A stretch of DNA of 64,000 bases from assembly GCA_030653545.1 (NCBI GenBank), contig JAURZE010000026.1, positions 332,051 to 396,050 on the forward strand, read 5' to 3'. Origin of the DNA: Nitrospira sp. Lineage in GTDB: Bacteria > Nitrospirota > Nitrospiria > Nitrospirales > Nitrospiraceae. Below, piece by piece: positions 27,130 through 35,471 of the stretch; positions within the stretch are counted from its first letter, which is position 1, and each line of letters starts with the position of its first letter. Under the pieces are notes generated by a model. The model worked only from the letters and a program-made list of their open reading frames with translations, did not search any database and was not told where the DNA came from. Position numbers and translations under genes: made by a program.

Positions 27130-28062
27130 CTACAGGTTGATACCATTCTCACGGGCACTGTACCATTCGACGGTCCGGCGCAGGCCGGCATTGAGGGAGG
27201 TCGACGGTTGCCACCCCAGCTTCTGTGCGGATTGGGTCATGCTGGCGGCACGCACCGGTTCCAGAGGCCGATCCGGCAAGGCTCCGAACACCGGCTGCAC
27301 GGAGGGATGCATGATCGCGACCAGCTCTTCGACAATCGCGCGAACGGACACAAGTGTTCCTGACCCCAATTCAAGCGTGCATCCTTCAAGGCCGGGAGTG
27401 TGCGCGGCGGCAAGAAATCCTTCGAGCACGTCGTCCACGTAAACCCAGTCCGCTTGCCAGCGTCCGCTGGCGAGCTGCGGCGGCGCACCTCGTAACAGCG
27501 AACCGATCGTCGCAGGGATCAGCTTCTTACGATCCTGCCCCGGCCCATACGTCATGTACGTGCGGAGGATCACGGTCGGAGTCCCGTACAAGGCCTGGAA
27601 CATGCGGCCGTACCCGCTCGCCGCCCACTTGGCCGCGGCATAGGGAGAAGCGGGGGTGACCACGCCCTGGCTTGCATCCGGCTCCATGAACGATCCACAC
27701 AAAATGAGGCGACGACAACCGAACTCAGTGACTGCCGCCAGCAGATTGACGGTGCTCGTCAGCAGGCTGTGGAAGGTCGGGAGGACAAATTCTTTGCCCG
27801 GCACCGCCGTCACGGATCCGGCGAGATGATAGACGATGTCCGGCCGTACCTCCGACACGAGCCGGTGCGCAACGCCGATGTCCGCCAGATCCGCCTGCCG
27901 CCAGCGTGGCTCCGAGTCACGCTGCGCCCGCTCGACTCGCGAGGTGGCATGCACCTCCGCCCCACAGTCCACGAGCCGGCGACAGAGATGGCTTCCGAGA
28001 AACCCGCTCCCGCCGGTCACCAGAACCCTTTGTTGTGACCAGAAGGCATTCGCCATATTCAT
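27130..28062 (-). CDS. NAD-dependent epimerase/dehydratase (extended SDR)
   Basis: 310 residues. VLVTGGSGFLGSHLCRRL holds the GxxGxxG NAD site, and SPYAAAKWAASGY holds the catalytic YxxxK with its conserved surrounding. DWVYVDDVLEGFLAA and the C-terminal LGWQPSTSLNAGLRRTVEWY are typical of nucleotide-sugar 4-epimerases and 4-reductases. It should act on a sugar nucleotide in the cytoplasm. Which sugar cannot be decided. The gene follows the ATP-grasp gene and precedes the cassette B genes, 14 bases before the propeller gene. A start at the second Met (28056) is equally possible. Confidence 0.83.
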   Translation of the reverse strand: MNMANAFWSQQRVLVTGGSGFLGSHLCRRLVDCGAEVHATSRVERAQRDSEPRWRQADLADIGVAHRLVSEVRPDIVYHLAGSVTAVPGKEFVLPTFHSLLTSTVNLLAAVTEFGCRRLILCGSFMEPDASQGVVTPASPYAAAKWAASGYGRMFQALYGTPTVILRTYMTYGPGQDRKKLIPATIGSLLRGAPPQLASGRWQADWVYVDDVLEGFLAAAHTPGLEGCTLELGSGTLVSVRAIVEELVAIMHPSVQPVFGALPDRPLEPVRAASMTQSAQKLGWQPSTSLNAGLRRTVEWYSARENGINL

Positions 28063-28197
28063 CGCACCCCCGCGCCCACCCGTTCCCGGTCCGCCGCTAG
28101 AACAAGGTTGGCGGCTCTGACGATCACGCCCGGTCCATGATTGACGGTGTTGACGCCTGACATAGGCTCACTCTCCGACTGCTGTATTGATGCGTTC

Positions 28198-29166
28198 TCA
28201 AACCTTGAGTCCATACGAGGCCGCGAACGCTTCCGAAAGTCTCTCGAGCGCCAGCGCACCACTTCGGCGGTCCAAACACTTGGGTGGACCGAACGGCGTG
28301 TTGTTGATATCGACGACGTACATTTTCCCGTCATCGACGTCTCTCAAGACATCCACTTCACCGTAGTCCAAGCCGACTTTTTGACACAACTGTAAGAGCA
28401 TACCGATCTCACTGGCCGATAGCAGATCTGACACTTCGCAGACTTGCGCCGAGATATTATCAGCACCAAATCCGAATCTTCGCTCTAGAGGTCGCAAGAC
28501 CAGGTAGCAGAGTGGAATCGCATCACCAAACACCGGCACGCGAATGTCTTCAACGAACTGCCCGTCACGCGAATTATTGACGACTCTTTGATAGACAGCC
28601 TGTTCATCGACTTGCTCGACGGGACACTGGATGATCCTGCCGTCGTGCGTGGCGTTGTCGTTCGACTTCTTCACGCATCGGCCGGCGAACTCCCGGGGAT
28701 TGACCGCCAATCCGTAGCCGAGTACCGCCTGATGCACCGCTTCCACTTTGCGCTTCGAGATATCCCGGCACCGGAGGTTCAGCACCGGCTGCTTCAGGCT
28801 CAATTCTTCCAGAACATCCAGGTGGCGACGGACTGTGCAGTCCTCCCAATTGACCACCAGGTCGGCCCGCGTCCCGACCATATCGGTGATTCGAAATCCA
28901 AGCTCATGGCATATTTTATAGAGCACTGAGTCCGGTTCAGGCTTGTGAGGCAGGGTGAGGATCGTTTTCGTTTTACACCCGTTTGCGAGATACCTGGCAC
29001 AAAACCTGAGCTTCCAGGATACGACGCGCAAGGCCGGTCTGAGGCGAGCGTTATCGAACCACTGGAGCGTTTCCAGAACCTTCCTGCATGTGGCACGAAC
29101 CATCCGCAGCGGTTTTTTGATCGCTTGCGGAACAGCGGACCTGATCGCATCGGTAACGTTATGCAT
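28198..29166 (-). CDS. ATP-grasp-like protein
   Basis: 322 residues from the ATG at 29166. A 27-residue arginine-rich upstream extension in the same frame is unlikely to be translated. The N-terminal ~50 residues are basic. The C-terminal third contains LLQLCQKVGLDYGEVDVLRD followed by KMYVVDINNTPFGPP, an arrangement like the E-x-D ... D-I-N-x-T-P metal/ATP site of ATP-grasp ligases. Such enzymes form amide or thioester bonds via acyl-phosphate intermediates. The neighbour upstream is a DUF4910-type aminopeptidase-like gene 31 bases away, so ligase and hydrolase may act on the same amide. Family assignment rests mainly on the C-terminal motif. Confidence 0.65.
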   Translation of the reverse strand: MHNVTDAIRSAVPQAIKKPLRMVRATCRKVLETLQWFDNARLRPALRVVSWKLRFCARYLANGCKTKTILTLPHKPEPDSVLYKICHELGFRITDMVGTRADLVVNWEDCTVRRHLDVLEELSLKQPVLNLRCRDISKRKVEAVHQAVLGYGLAVNPREFAGRCVKKSNDNATHDGRIIQCPVEQVDEQAVYQRVVNNSRDGQFVEDIRVPVFGDAIPLCYLVLRPLERRFGFGADNISAQVCEVSDLLSASEIGMLLQLCQKVGLDYGEVDVLRDVDDGKMYVVDINNTPFGPPKCLDRRSGALALERLSEAFAASYGLKV

Positions 29167-29197
29167 ACGAGCCCTGCCGCCCTTCCTTCCTGTCCGG

Positions 29198-30529
29198 TTA
29201 AGCCGCGGGCGATCGCTCTGGCGCCGGTGCCAGCAGCGCGTGCGCAATTAAATCGGACGCTGCCTGGGCCACCGTCGCAAAGGGGAGTTGCGACCGTTCG
29301 GCAATATCGAGGAGCGTATGGTGGCCGTCTGAGAGATTGAGCACCCAGAGCATGGCCATCTCCATTGATTTCTCTCCGGCCTGCCCTCCAATCGCCCGAT
29401 ACAGTCCGCGTTTCCCCAACTGCGGTTCGCAGCGCGGATTCTGGTTGAGGTAGGTCTTGTTGCCTTCGAGGATCTCTATTGTAGTTTGACACACACCCAG
29501 CGATTCGGCGAGGGCCTGCGGTTTGACGAAATCCAGATTGTCGGCAGAAGTATGATATTCGGGATATTGGCTGTGGGGCGTCCTACTGAGACAGCCCACT
29601 GCGAGATTGAACCCGGGCGAGCAGTATTGACGCTCATCGTACCCGTAGGGAATGAAATCGGTGACATTGTGGGATATTCCAGAGTGGGTGAGCGCATGAA
29701 CTATCGCCCGGTCGATTTCCGTGTCGCCCCGGCGACTTTTCTTATAGGTACAGGGACCAGCATCTCCGATCCCTGTCAGTACCAGCCCGTGTTTGATGCG
29801 CGCCGCCTCATCCTGGTGCCGGCTCAACCAGGTGATAGAGCCGATGGTTGCCGGAATAAACAGGACCCGATAGGAATAGCGCCGCGGTTGCGCGCGTAGC
29901 CACTCGGTCAACCATGTGGCCACGGCAATTCCGGACAAGTTATCGTTGCACAACGAAGGATGGCAAACATGGGTGGAAATGAGCACTTCATCCTGAATCC
30001 GCCCAGGCAGCAAGATTTCTCCGTATGTGAGATGCCCCTCGGTCAGCGTCGCATCGATGCAGACGTCGTACTCTTCGTCCGTCAGGCGGCGCAACTGATT
30101 GTGACTGAGACAGAATCCCCAGCTCTCCTTGTAGTAGGACGTGCGGTAGGGAATCCAGTCCGGATGGTCGGGAAGTGTATGGAGGTGCTGCTTCAACTCG
30201 GAGAAGCGCATTCGTCGGCGCACGGGGCTGCTATACCCGACTACATGGAGGTTCGATTGCAGGAAGTCGACGACCCGCTCTCCTCGCAGGTTCTTTATAT
30301 AGGCGTCGCGGATATTCCACTCCAACGGAACGGTCCAATCGAATACCTGCGTGCCGCTGGGCACCTCATGAATATTGAGGGGAATGCGACTCTGAATACG
30401 GCCAAGCGTCTCACGTACGCCTTGGCCTGTGATACTTCGACAGATGGGAAACAATTCGGCCATCAGGCCATGCATGGCCTCCCCGGCCTCCTGTGAAACG
30501 TCACGATCGCCGCTCTTGCCTCTATTCAC
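29198..30529 (-). CDS. DUF4910/DUF2172 aminopeptidase-like zinc protein with C-terminal winged helix
   Basis: About 443 residues from a GTG at 30529 with GAAGGG before it. An ATG at 30475, closer to the conserved start LFPICRSITGQGVRETL, is the alternative. The core has ISTHVCHPSLCNDNLSGIAV, the H and D zinc ligands of M28-like aminopeptidase folds, and later YCSPGFNLAVGCLSR and YPEYHTSADN with another histidine. The last ~70 residues (VLNLSDGHHTLLDIAERS onward) look like the HTH_47 winged helix of this family. The family is frequent in polysaccharide loci but its substrate is not established. It is probably a deacylase or peptidase acting on an amide-linked substituent. Confidence 0.82.
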   Translation of the reverse strand: MNRGKSGDRDVSQEAGEAMHGLMAELFPICRSITGQGVRETLGRIQSRIPLNIHEVPSGTQVFDWTVPLEWNIRDAYIKNLRGERVVDFLQSNLHVVGYSSPVRRRMRFSELKQHLHTLPDHPDWIPYRTSYYKESWGFCLSHNQLRRLTDEEYDVCIDATLTEGHLTYGEILLPGRIQDEVLISTHVCHPSLCNDNLSGIAVATWLTEWLRAQPRRYSYRVLFIPATIGSITWLSRHQDEAARIKHGLVLTGIGDAGPCTYKKSRRGDTEIDRAIVHALTHSGISHNVTDFIPYGYDERQYCSPGFNLAVGCLSRTPHSQYPEYHTSADNLDFVKPQALAESLGVCQTTIEILEGNKTYLNQNPRCEPQLGKRGLYRAIGGQAGEKSMEMAMLWVLNLSDGHHTLLDIAERSQLPFATVAQAASDLIAHALLAPAPERSPAA

Positions 30530-30557
30530 AATATGCCCTTCCGAACATCCAGAACGC

Positions 30558-31802
30558 TCACGAATGGACCGTAATCTTGGGAATCGGCACGACGAATTTT
30601 CCTCCCCAGTCACGAATGAACGCCATCTGTGCCATGACTTCATCCTTGAGATTCCAGGCCAGAATCATCACATAGTCCGGTTTGTCTGCCTTGATACGTT
30701 CGGGATCGTAAATGGGGATGTGAACTCCCGGCAGCCAATGCCCCTGCTTGTACGTACTCCTATCGACCAGGTAATCGACTAGATCCGTCCGAACACCGCA
30801 AAAATTGAGCAAGGTGCTGGCTTTCGCCGCCGCTCCGTATGCTACGACTTTCTTGCCTTCCCGTTTCGCCTTGATCAGAAACTCCAGGAGCGCGCGCTTT
30901 GTCTCGTTGACGCCCTCGGAAAAAGACAGGTAATGGTCGAGTGTTGCAAAGCCTTCCGTCGCTTCCTTGGCCCTAAGAGCCGTCAACCGCTCGGTGACCG
31001 GCTTGGACCCATCTCCGTCATGGCGCGCATAGATCCGTAACGACCCGCCGTGCGTCGAGATTTCTTCGACATCAAAGAGGGTCAGTCCATGCTTGCTGAA
31101 TATCTGCGTCACCGTGGTCAAGGAGAAATAGGAGAAGTGCTCGTGGTAGATCGTATCAAACTGGTTGAAGCCCATGAGCCTCATCAAGTGAGGGAACTCC
31201 ATGGTGACGACTCCGCTCGGACTAAGGAGAATTTTGAGTCCGCCGACAAAGTCATTCAAGTCCGGCACATGGGCCAACACATTGTTCCCGATCAGGAGAT
31301 CCGGACGTCGCCCCTTCGCAGCCAGTTCACGGGCAGTCTCGACCCCGAAGAACTTGACGAGCGAGGGCACTCCTTTCTTGACGGCCACCTCCGCCACATT
31401 CTTAGCCGGTTCTATACCCAGGACAGGGACCCCTCGTTTCACAAAATTCTGGAGCAGATATCCATCGTTGCTGGCGATCTCGACCACGTAACTGGCCGCC
31501 CCCAGCTTGAACCGGTCCATCGCCATGTCCACATACTCTTTCGCATGCTGCAGGAACAGATCGGAGAACGAAGAGAAGTAGGCATAGTCGGAAAAAATGT
31601 GATCAGGGCTCTCAAACTCTTCAAGTTGCACCAGGAAACACTGCTCGCAGACAAAGGCGCGCAATGGATAAAACGGCTCCATGCGGTTCAGTTGGTGCGG
31701 CTTCAGATATGAATTCGCCATCGGCGACATACCGAGATCGACGAATATATGCTGTAACGCTGTTCCGCAAAACCGGCATCCTGCGTGATCCATGGCCGTC
31801 AC
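30558..31802 (-). CDS. SAM-dependent sugar C-methyltransferase (zinc-binding, NovU/TylC3-like)
   Basis: 414 residues. The N-terminus CRFCG ... FVCEQC gives two CxxC pairs of the zinc-binding Methyltransf_13 domain. VVEIASNDGYLLQNF is the SAM-binding motif I, FDTIYHEHFSYFS is a typical active-site block with tyrosine and histidines. The C-terminal Methyltransf_14 domain has VVAYGAAAKASTLLNF. Members add a methyl group to carbon 3 of 4-keto nucleotide sugars. In this locus a CDP-sugar made via rfbF would be the expected substrate. A second start at the ATG of MDHAG (31793) is possible. It follows ugd by 55 bases. Confidence 0.9.
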   Translation of the reverse strand: MTAMDHAGCRFCGTALQHIFVDLGMSPMANSYLKPHQLNRMEPFYPLRAFVCEQCFLVQLEEFESPDHIFSDYAYFSSFSDLFLQHAKEYVDMAMDRFKLGAASYVVEIASNDGYLLQNFVKRGVPVLGIEPAKNVAEVAVKKGVPSLVKFFGVETARELAAKGRRPDLLIGNNVLAHVPDLNDFVGGLKILLSPSGVVTMEFPHLMRLMGFNQFDTIYHEHFSYFSLTTVTQIFSKHGLTLFDVEEISTHGGSLRIYARHDGDGSKPVTERLTALRAKEATEGFATLDHYLSFSEGVNETKRALLEFLIKAKREGKKVVAYGAAAKASTLLNFCGVRTDLVDYLVDRSTYKQGHWLPGVHIPIYDPERIKADKPDYVMILAWNLKDEVMAQMAFIRDWGGKFVVPIPKITVHS

Positions 31803-31857
31803 TCCTTCTAAGGGGGGAATCTGTGTTCGATGCTGCGTCTTGCCGGGACAGGAGTCT

Positions 31858-33219
31858 CTACCCCGTGGTTGGCGTATAGCCTACGCCGCGCCACCGGACT
31901 CCACCCGACGTGAATACCGCCGGGTCATAAATGCCCCGTCCGTCGATGAGGAGCGGCTGCCGCATGAGCCGTGAGAAATCGGACGCGGAGATGCTGCGGT
32001 ATTCCGGCCACGCCGTCACCAGACAGCAGGCGTCACTTTCTTGAAGCGCCGCCTGCCAGCTTTCTACGAAACGAACCTTGGCGAATTCGGCGCGCTTCTT
32101 CGCCTGAGGCATCGCGATCGGGTCGTGTGCGACTACCTGCGCTCCCCTCTTTACCAGTTCTTCCACCAGCGGGAGCGCAGGGGACTCTCGCAAATCATCG
32201 GTCCCCGGCTTGAACGCCAACCCGAGAATCGCGATCTGTTTCCCGGAGAGGTTGACTTCTTTTTCCAGGAGCGCCACCATTCGGAGCGGCTGGGCGGCGT
32301 TAATTTCCAAGACGGCGTCCAAGATCCTGGTTGGTTCTCCTACCGTGCGGCCGAATCCCCGCAACGCCGCCACATCCTTGGGGAAGCAGCTTCCCCCAAA
32401 TCCAAGTCCATGCCACAAATATTCGGTCACCCCGGCCGGCCCGCCGGCCTCTCCGCTCACCGGAGTCAACCGTCGATCGAGATGCACCCCTTTCCACACT
32501 AGCCGGGCATCCACTCCAGGAAGAGCCGCACACATGTTTCCGATCTCGTTGGAAAACGAGATCAACGTTGCGAGCATGGAGTTCGACACATATTTGATCA
32601 TTTCCGCCGTTCGCGGTGTCGTCACCAGCTTGGGGCACGTGAACTCCTCGTACACGCGGAGGAACACCTCAGCCGCGGCGGCGTCCGTTGCCCCGACCAC
32701 GATCCGATCCGGCAACCGAAAATCCTCGACGGCTCGACCTTCTCGGAGAAACTCGGGGTTCATACACAATCCCCATCCCTCTCCGACTTTCCGCCCTGAA
32801 CGGGATTCGATGGCGCTCTGTACCGGCCCTTCCGTCGTTCCCGGCAAGACGGTGCTTTTCACCGCCACAACATGATACGTGCGCTTCTCTGCCAGCACGG
32901 TCCCGATCTGTTCTGCAGCAGCCACAACCTGGGAGAGATCCATCCGGCCGGCTACCGTCGGGGTCCCGACACAGATCAACGTCACATCCGAGTCCAGAAT
33001 GGCCTGTCGCGCGTCGGTGGTCGCAGAAAGGGTGCCGTTCTTGCGCACCGTTTGCAGCATATCCTCCAAGCCAATTTCATGGATGGGAGGACGTCCGGCG
33101 TTAATTTCATTCACCACCTCTGATCGGATGTCCACGCAGGTTACGCGATGCCCTCTCTCCGCCAGACACGTCCCCGATACGAGCCCGACATACCCTGTTC
33201 CGATGACTGAGATTTTCAT
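31858..33219 (-). CDS. ugd: UDP-glucose 6-dehydrogenase
   Basis: 453 residues, normal for bacterial Ugd. MKISVIGTGYVGLVSG is the NAD-binding GxGYVG, EMIKY places the conserved lysine at about 209, and GLGFGGSCFPKD contains the catalytic cysteine C278. FKPGTDDLRESPA marks the C-terminal domain. It oxidises UDP-glucose to UDP-glucuronate in two NAD-dependent steps. The product is the substrate of UXS-like decarboxylases, and a UXS-like SDR is encoded directly upstream (13-base gap), so the two form a natural pair. The locus thus has both UDP-glucuronate and, from the left-edge gene, GDP-mannuronate supply. Confidence 0.92.
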   Translation of the reverse strand: MKISVIGTGYVGLVSGTCLAERGHRVTCVDIRSEVVNEINAGRPPIHEIGLEDMLQTVRKNGTLSATTDARQAILDSDVTLICVGTPTVAGRMDLSQVVAAAEQIGTVLAEKRTYHVVAVKSTVLPGTTEGPVQSAIESRSGRKVGEGWGLCMNPEFLREGRAVEDFRLPDRIVVGATDAAAAEVFLRVYEEFTCPKLVTTPRTAEMIKYVSNSMLATLISFSNEIGNMCAALPGVDARLVWKGVHLDRRLTPVSGEAGGPAGVTEYLWHGLGFGGSCFPKDVAALRGFGRTVGEPTRILDAVLEINAAQPLRMVALLEKEVNLSGKQIAILGLAFKPGTDDLRESPALPLVEELVKRGAQVVAHDPIAMPQAKKRAEFAKVRFVESWQAALQESDACCLVTAWPEYRSISASDFSRLMRQPLLIDGRGIYDPAVFTSGGVRWRGVGYTPTTG

Positions 33220-33232
33220 AATCGCTCCGTTG

Positions 33233-34366
33233 CTACTTGCCTTGCGGTGCCTCGACCAGATTCTCTAATTCGACGAAATGCCGGTACCAGTGCAGCATTC
33301 TTCCAAGACCGGCCTGGAGACCGACTAGCGGCTGGTACCCTAGCATCGTATGGCTTTTCTCAAGATTGGGACATCGCCTGTTAGGATTGTCCGTCAAATA
33401 ATCGGCTTCTGCGCTGGGTTTGTGAATCACTTGCCGTTGGCTTCCGGCGACCGCCAAGAGCATCGCCCCAAGGTCACGCATGGAAATTTCAGGAGCCTCT
33501 GAGCCCACGTTGAACGGCTCAGCATGATGGGTTGAGAGTAACGCGAGGAGATATCCCGTCAGAGCATCGGACACATAGCAAAACGTCCTGGTCGGGCTTC
33601 CATCCGAATGCAGGACGATATCTCGATCGGCGAGCACGTCCCGGCAAAAGTCGGGTAATACCCGCCCATCTGCCAGCCTCAATCCCGGGCCATAATTGTT
33701 GAAGGGGCGCACGATCTTCGCAGGCACACCATATTGCTGCGCATAGAGGTAACACAGCGTTTCTCCCAACCGCTTGGACTCGTCATAACAAGCCCGGGGG
33801 CCGATGCACGAGACATTTCCCCGGTATGATTCGCGCGTCGGGATTTCGTGCGCAGGCGGATCGCCATATATTTCACTGGAGCTGAAATACAAAATGCTTG
33901 TGCTCTGATGTTGCCTCGCCAGATCGAGCATGTGGCGCAATCCCGAGATGTTGGTATCCAGTGTCTCCAATGGATATTTGCGATAGACCTGCGGGCTCGC
34001 GATGGAGGCGCCGTGAATAATGAAATCAAATCGTTCGGTTTCCCCGTCCGGCCAGGGCTTGGTGATATCCTGTCGAATCAGCCTCATGCGCGGAGTTCCG
34101 GCGGCGAGTTCGACCAGCCAGCGCGGACAGCCTCTGATGAAGTTATCAGCCGCGAGGAAAGAAAGAGGAGCCGCCTTCAACGCGCTCCGGTTGAGATACG
34201 CCAGGAAGTGCAGGAACCCGAACCCAAGAAACCCTGCGGCGCCCGTGACGAGCACCCGCTTTCCCGCGAATGCCTGGACCCGGTCGCCGAGGGTCTTCTC
34301 CATTCGCGCCCAGTCTTCATCGAGCCATTCCGTGGCCTTCGCATACACCGACTTCTCAGCACCCAT
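33233..34366 (-). CDS. NAD-dependent epimerase/dehydratase, UDP-glucuronate decarboxylase-like
   Basis: 377 residues with a ~35-residue N-terminal extension before KRVLVTGAAGFLGFGFLHFL, the NAD-binding GxxGxxG. The ESYRGNVSCIGPRACYDESKRLGETL block carries YxxxK and closely resembles UDP-xylose synthases. SFNNYGPGLR and FCYVSDALTGYLLALL follow. It overlaps no neighbour and is followed by ugd, which makes UDP-glucuronate, the UXS substrate. It may alternatively act as the missing CDP-glucose 4,6-dehydratase, because rfbF is encoded directly upstream and no separate rfbG is seen. Sequence alone does not settle this. Confidence 0.82.
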   Translation of the reverse strand: MGAEKSVYAKATEWLDEDWARMEKTLGDRVQAFAGKRVLVTGAAGFLGFGFLHFLAYLNRSALKAAPLSFLAADNFIRGCPRWLVELAAGTPRMRLIRQDITKPWPDGETERFDFIIHGASIASPQVYRKYPLETLDTNISGLRHMLDLARQHQSTSILYFSSSEIYGDPPAHEIPTRESYRGNVSCIGPRACYDESKRLGETLCYLYAQQYGVPAKIVRPFNNYGPGLRLADGRVLPDFCRDVLADRDIVLHSDGSPTRTFCYVSDALTGYLLALLSTHHAEPFNVGSEAPEISMRDLGAMLLAVAGSQRQVIHKPSAEADYLTDNPNRRCPNLEKSHTMLGYQPLVGLQAGLGRMLHWYRHFVELENLVEAPQGK

Positions 34367-34481
34367 GCATAACCTCTTTTATTGGCGAATTACTCGTCGA
34401 TACGATCCAGAGTTAGACAGACCTTCATCCGGCACAGGTGCCGTGAGACGCTGAGTGCCAGCACCTCCGACATCCCTTCGG

Positions 34482-35252
34482 CTACCAGATTTTCCAAGGG
34501 GCCTTGCCGGACTGCCACAGTTCTTCCAGGTAGTTTTTTTCCTTCAGCGTGTCCATGCACGACCAAAACCCGTAGTGTTTAAAACCCATCATCTGGCCAT
34601 CGTGGGCCAGCCGTTCGACAGGATCACGCTCCCAAATTGTGTCATCGCCAGAAATGTAGTCGAGCGCTTTTGTATTGAGCACGAAGAATCCCCCGTTAAT
34701 CCACCCTTCCCCGGCCTCGGGCTTTTCGAAGAACTCCCTCACACTATCGCCGTCAAACCCGATGCGCCCGAAGCGCGCCGGCGACCGCACCGAGGTCATC
34801 GTGGCTAGCTTGCCATGAGACCGATGAAATTCCACGAGTTTCGTGATATTGAGATCCGCCACCCCGTCCCCGTAGGTGAGCATAAACGTCTCGTCGTTCC
34901 CCAGCCACTTCCTGAGGCGACCGACCCGACCGCCTGTTTGCGTTCCCGCACCTGTATCTACGAGATGGACCGTCCATTTTGGCTGGATGCCATCATGAAT
35001 GGTCGCTTTCCCGGTGGACAGGTCAATGGATAGATCGTTGTTGATCGCGACGAAATTGAGGAAGTACTCTTTTACAATCTCTCCCTTATAACCGAGCGCG
35101 ACCACAAACTCCGTCACCCCGTGCACCGCATGAATCTGCATGATGTGCCACAAGATCGGCTTCCCGCCGATTTCAACCATCGGCTTTGGCTTCAGCGTGG
35201 TCTCCTCGGATAGCCGGGTTCCCAAACCACCTGCAAGGATCACTGCCTTCAT
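34482..35252 (-). CDS. rfbF: Glucose-1-phosphate cytidylyltransferase
   Basis: 256 residues starting MKAVILAGGLGTRLSEETTL, the nucleotidyltransferase signature, with KPKPMVEIGGKPILWHIM and the RfbF-specific stretch KWTVHLVDTGAGTQTGGR. TYGDGVADLN supplies the metal-binding aspartate, and FWSCMDTLKEKNYLEELW the C-terminal end. It forms CDP-glucose from CTP and glucose-1-phosphate, the first step to CDP-linked 3,6-dideoxy or branched sugars. The C-methyltransferase at 30558-31802 fits such a pathway. A good CDP-glucose 4,6-dehydratase is not evident in the window. A 219-base gap without recognised genes precedes it. Confidence 0.95.
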   Translation of the reverse strand: MKAVILAGGLGTRLSEETTLKPKPMVEIGGKPILWHIMQIHAVHGVTEFVVALGYKGEIVKEYFLNFVAINNDLSIDLSTGKATIHDGIQPKWTVHLVDTGAGTQTGGRVGRLRKWLGNDETFMLTYGDGVADLNITKLVEFHRSHGKLATMTSVRSPARFGRIGFDGDSVREFFEKPEAGEGWINGGFFVLNTKALDYISGDDTIWERDPVERLAHDGQMMGFKHYGFWSCMDTLKEKNYLEELWQSGKAPWKIW

Positions 35253-35471
35253 GACCGTCCTCCTTAGTTGAAAACCAGCTTACCTAACTTGCAGCCTGCG
35301 CTCAGTGCGCGCCCACAAGGACAGCGCGTGATTCTCACCTGATGGTGCCTCGACGCAAGGTCGTGCCCGACGCTGCAGCCATCGAGCCCTGAGCTCATCA
35401 CACATACGCATACGCGGCAGTTCGCTTGCACGGAAAATGGATCTCTGTGCTGAAAAAGCCTGCGGGCAGAA

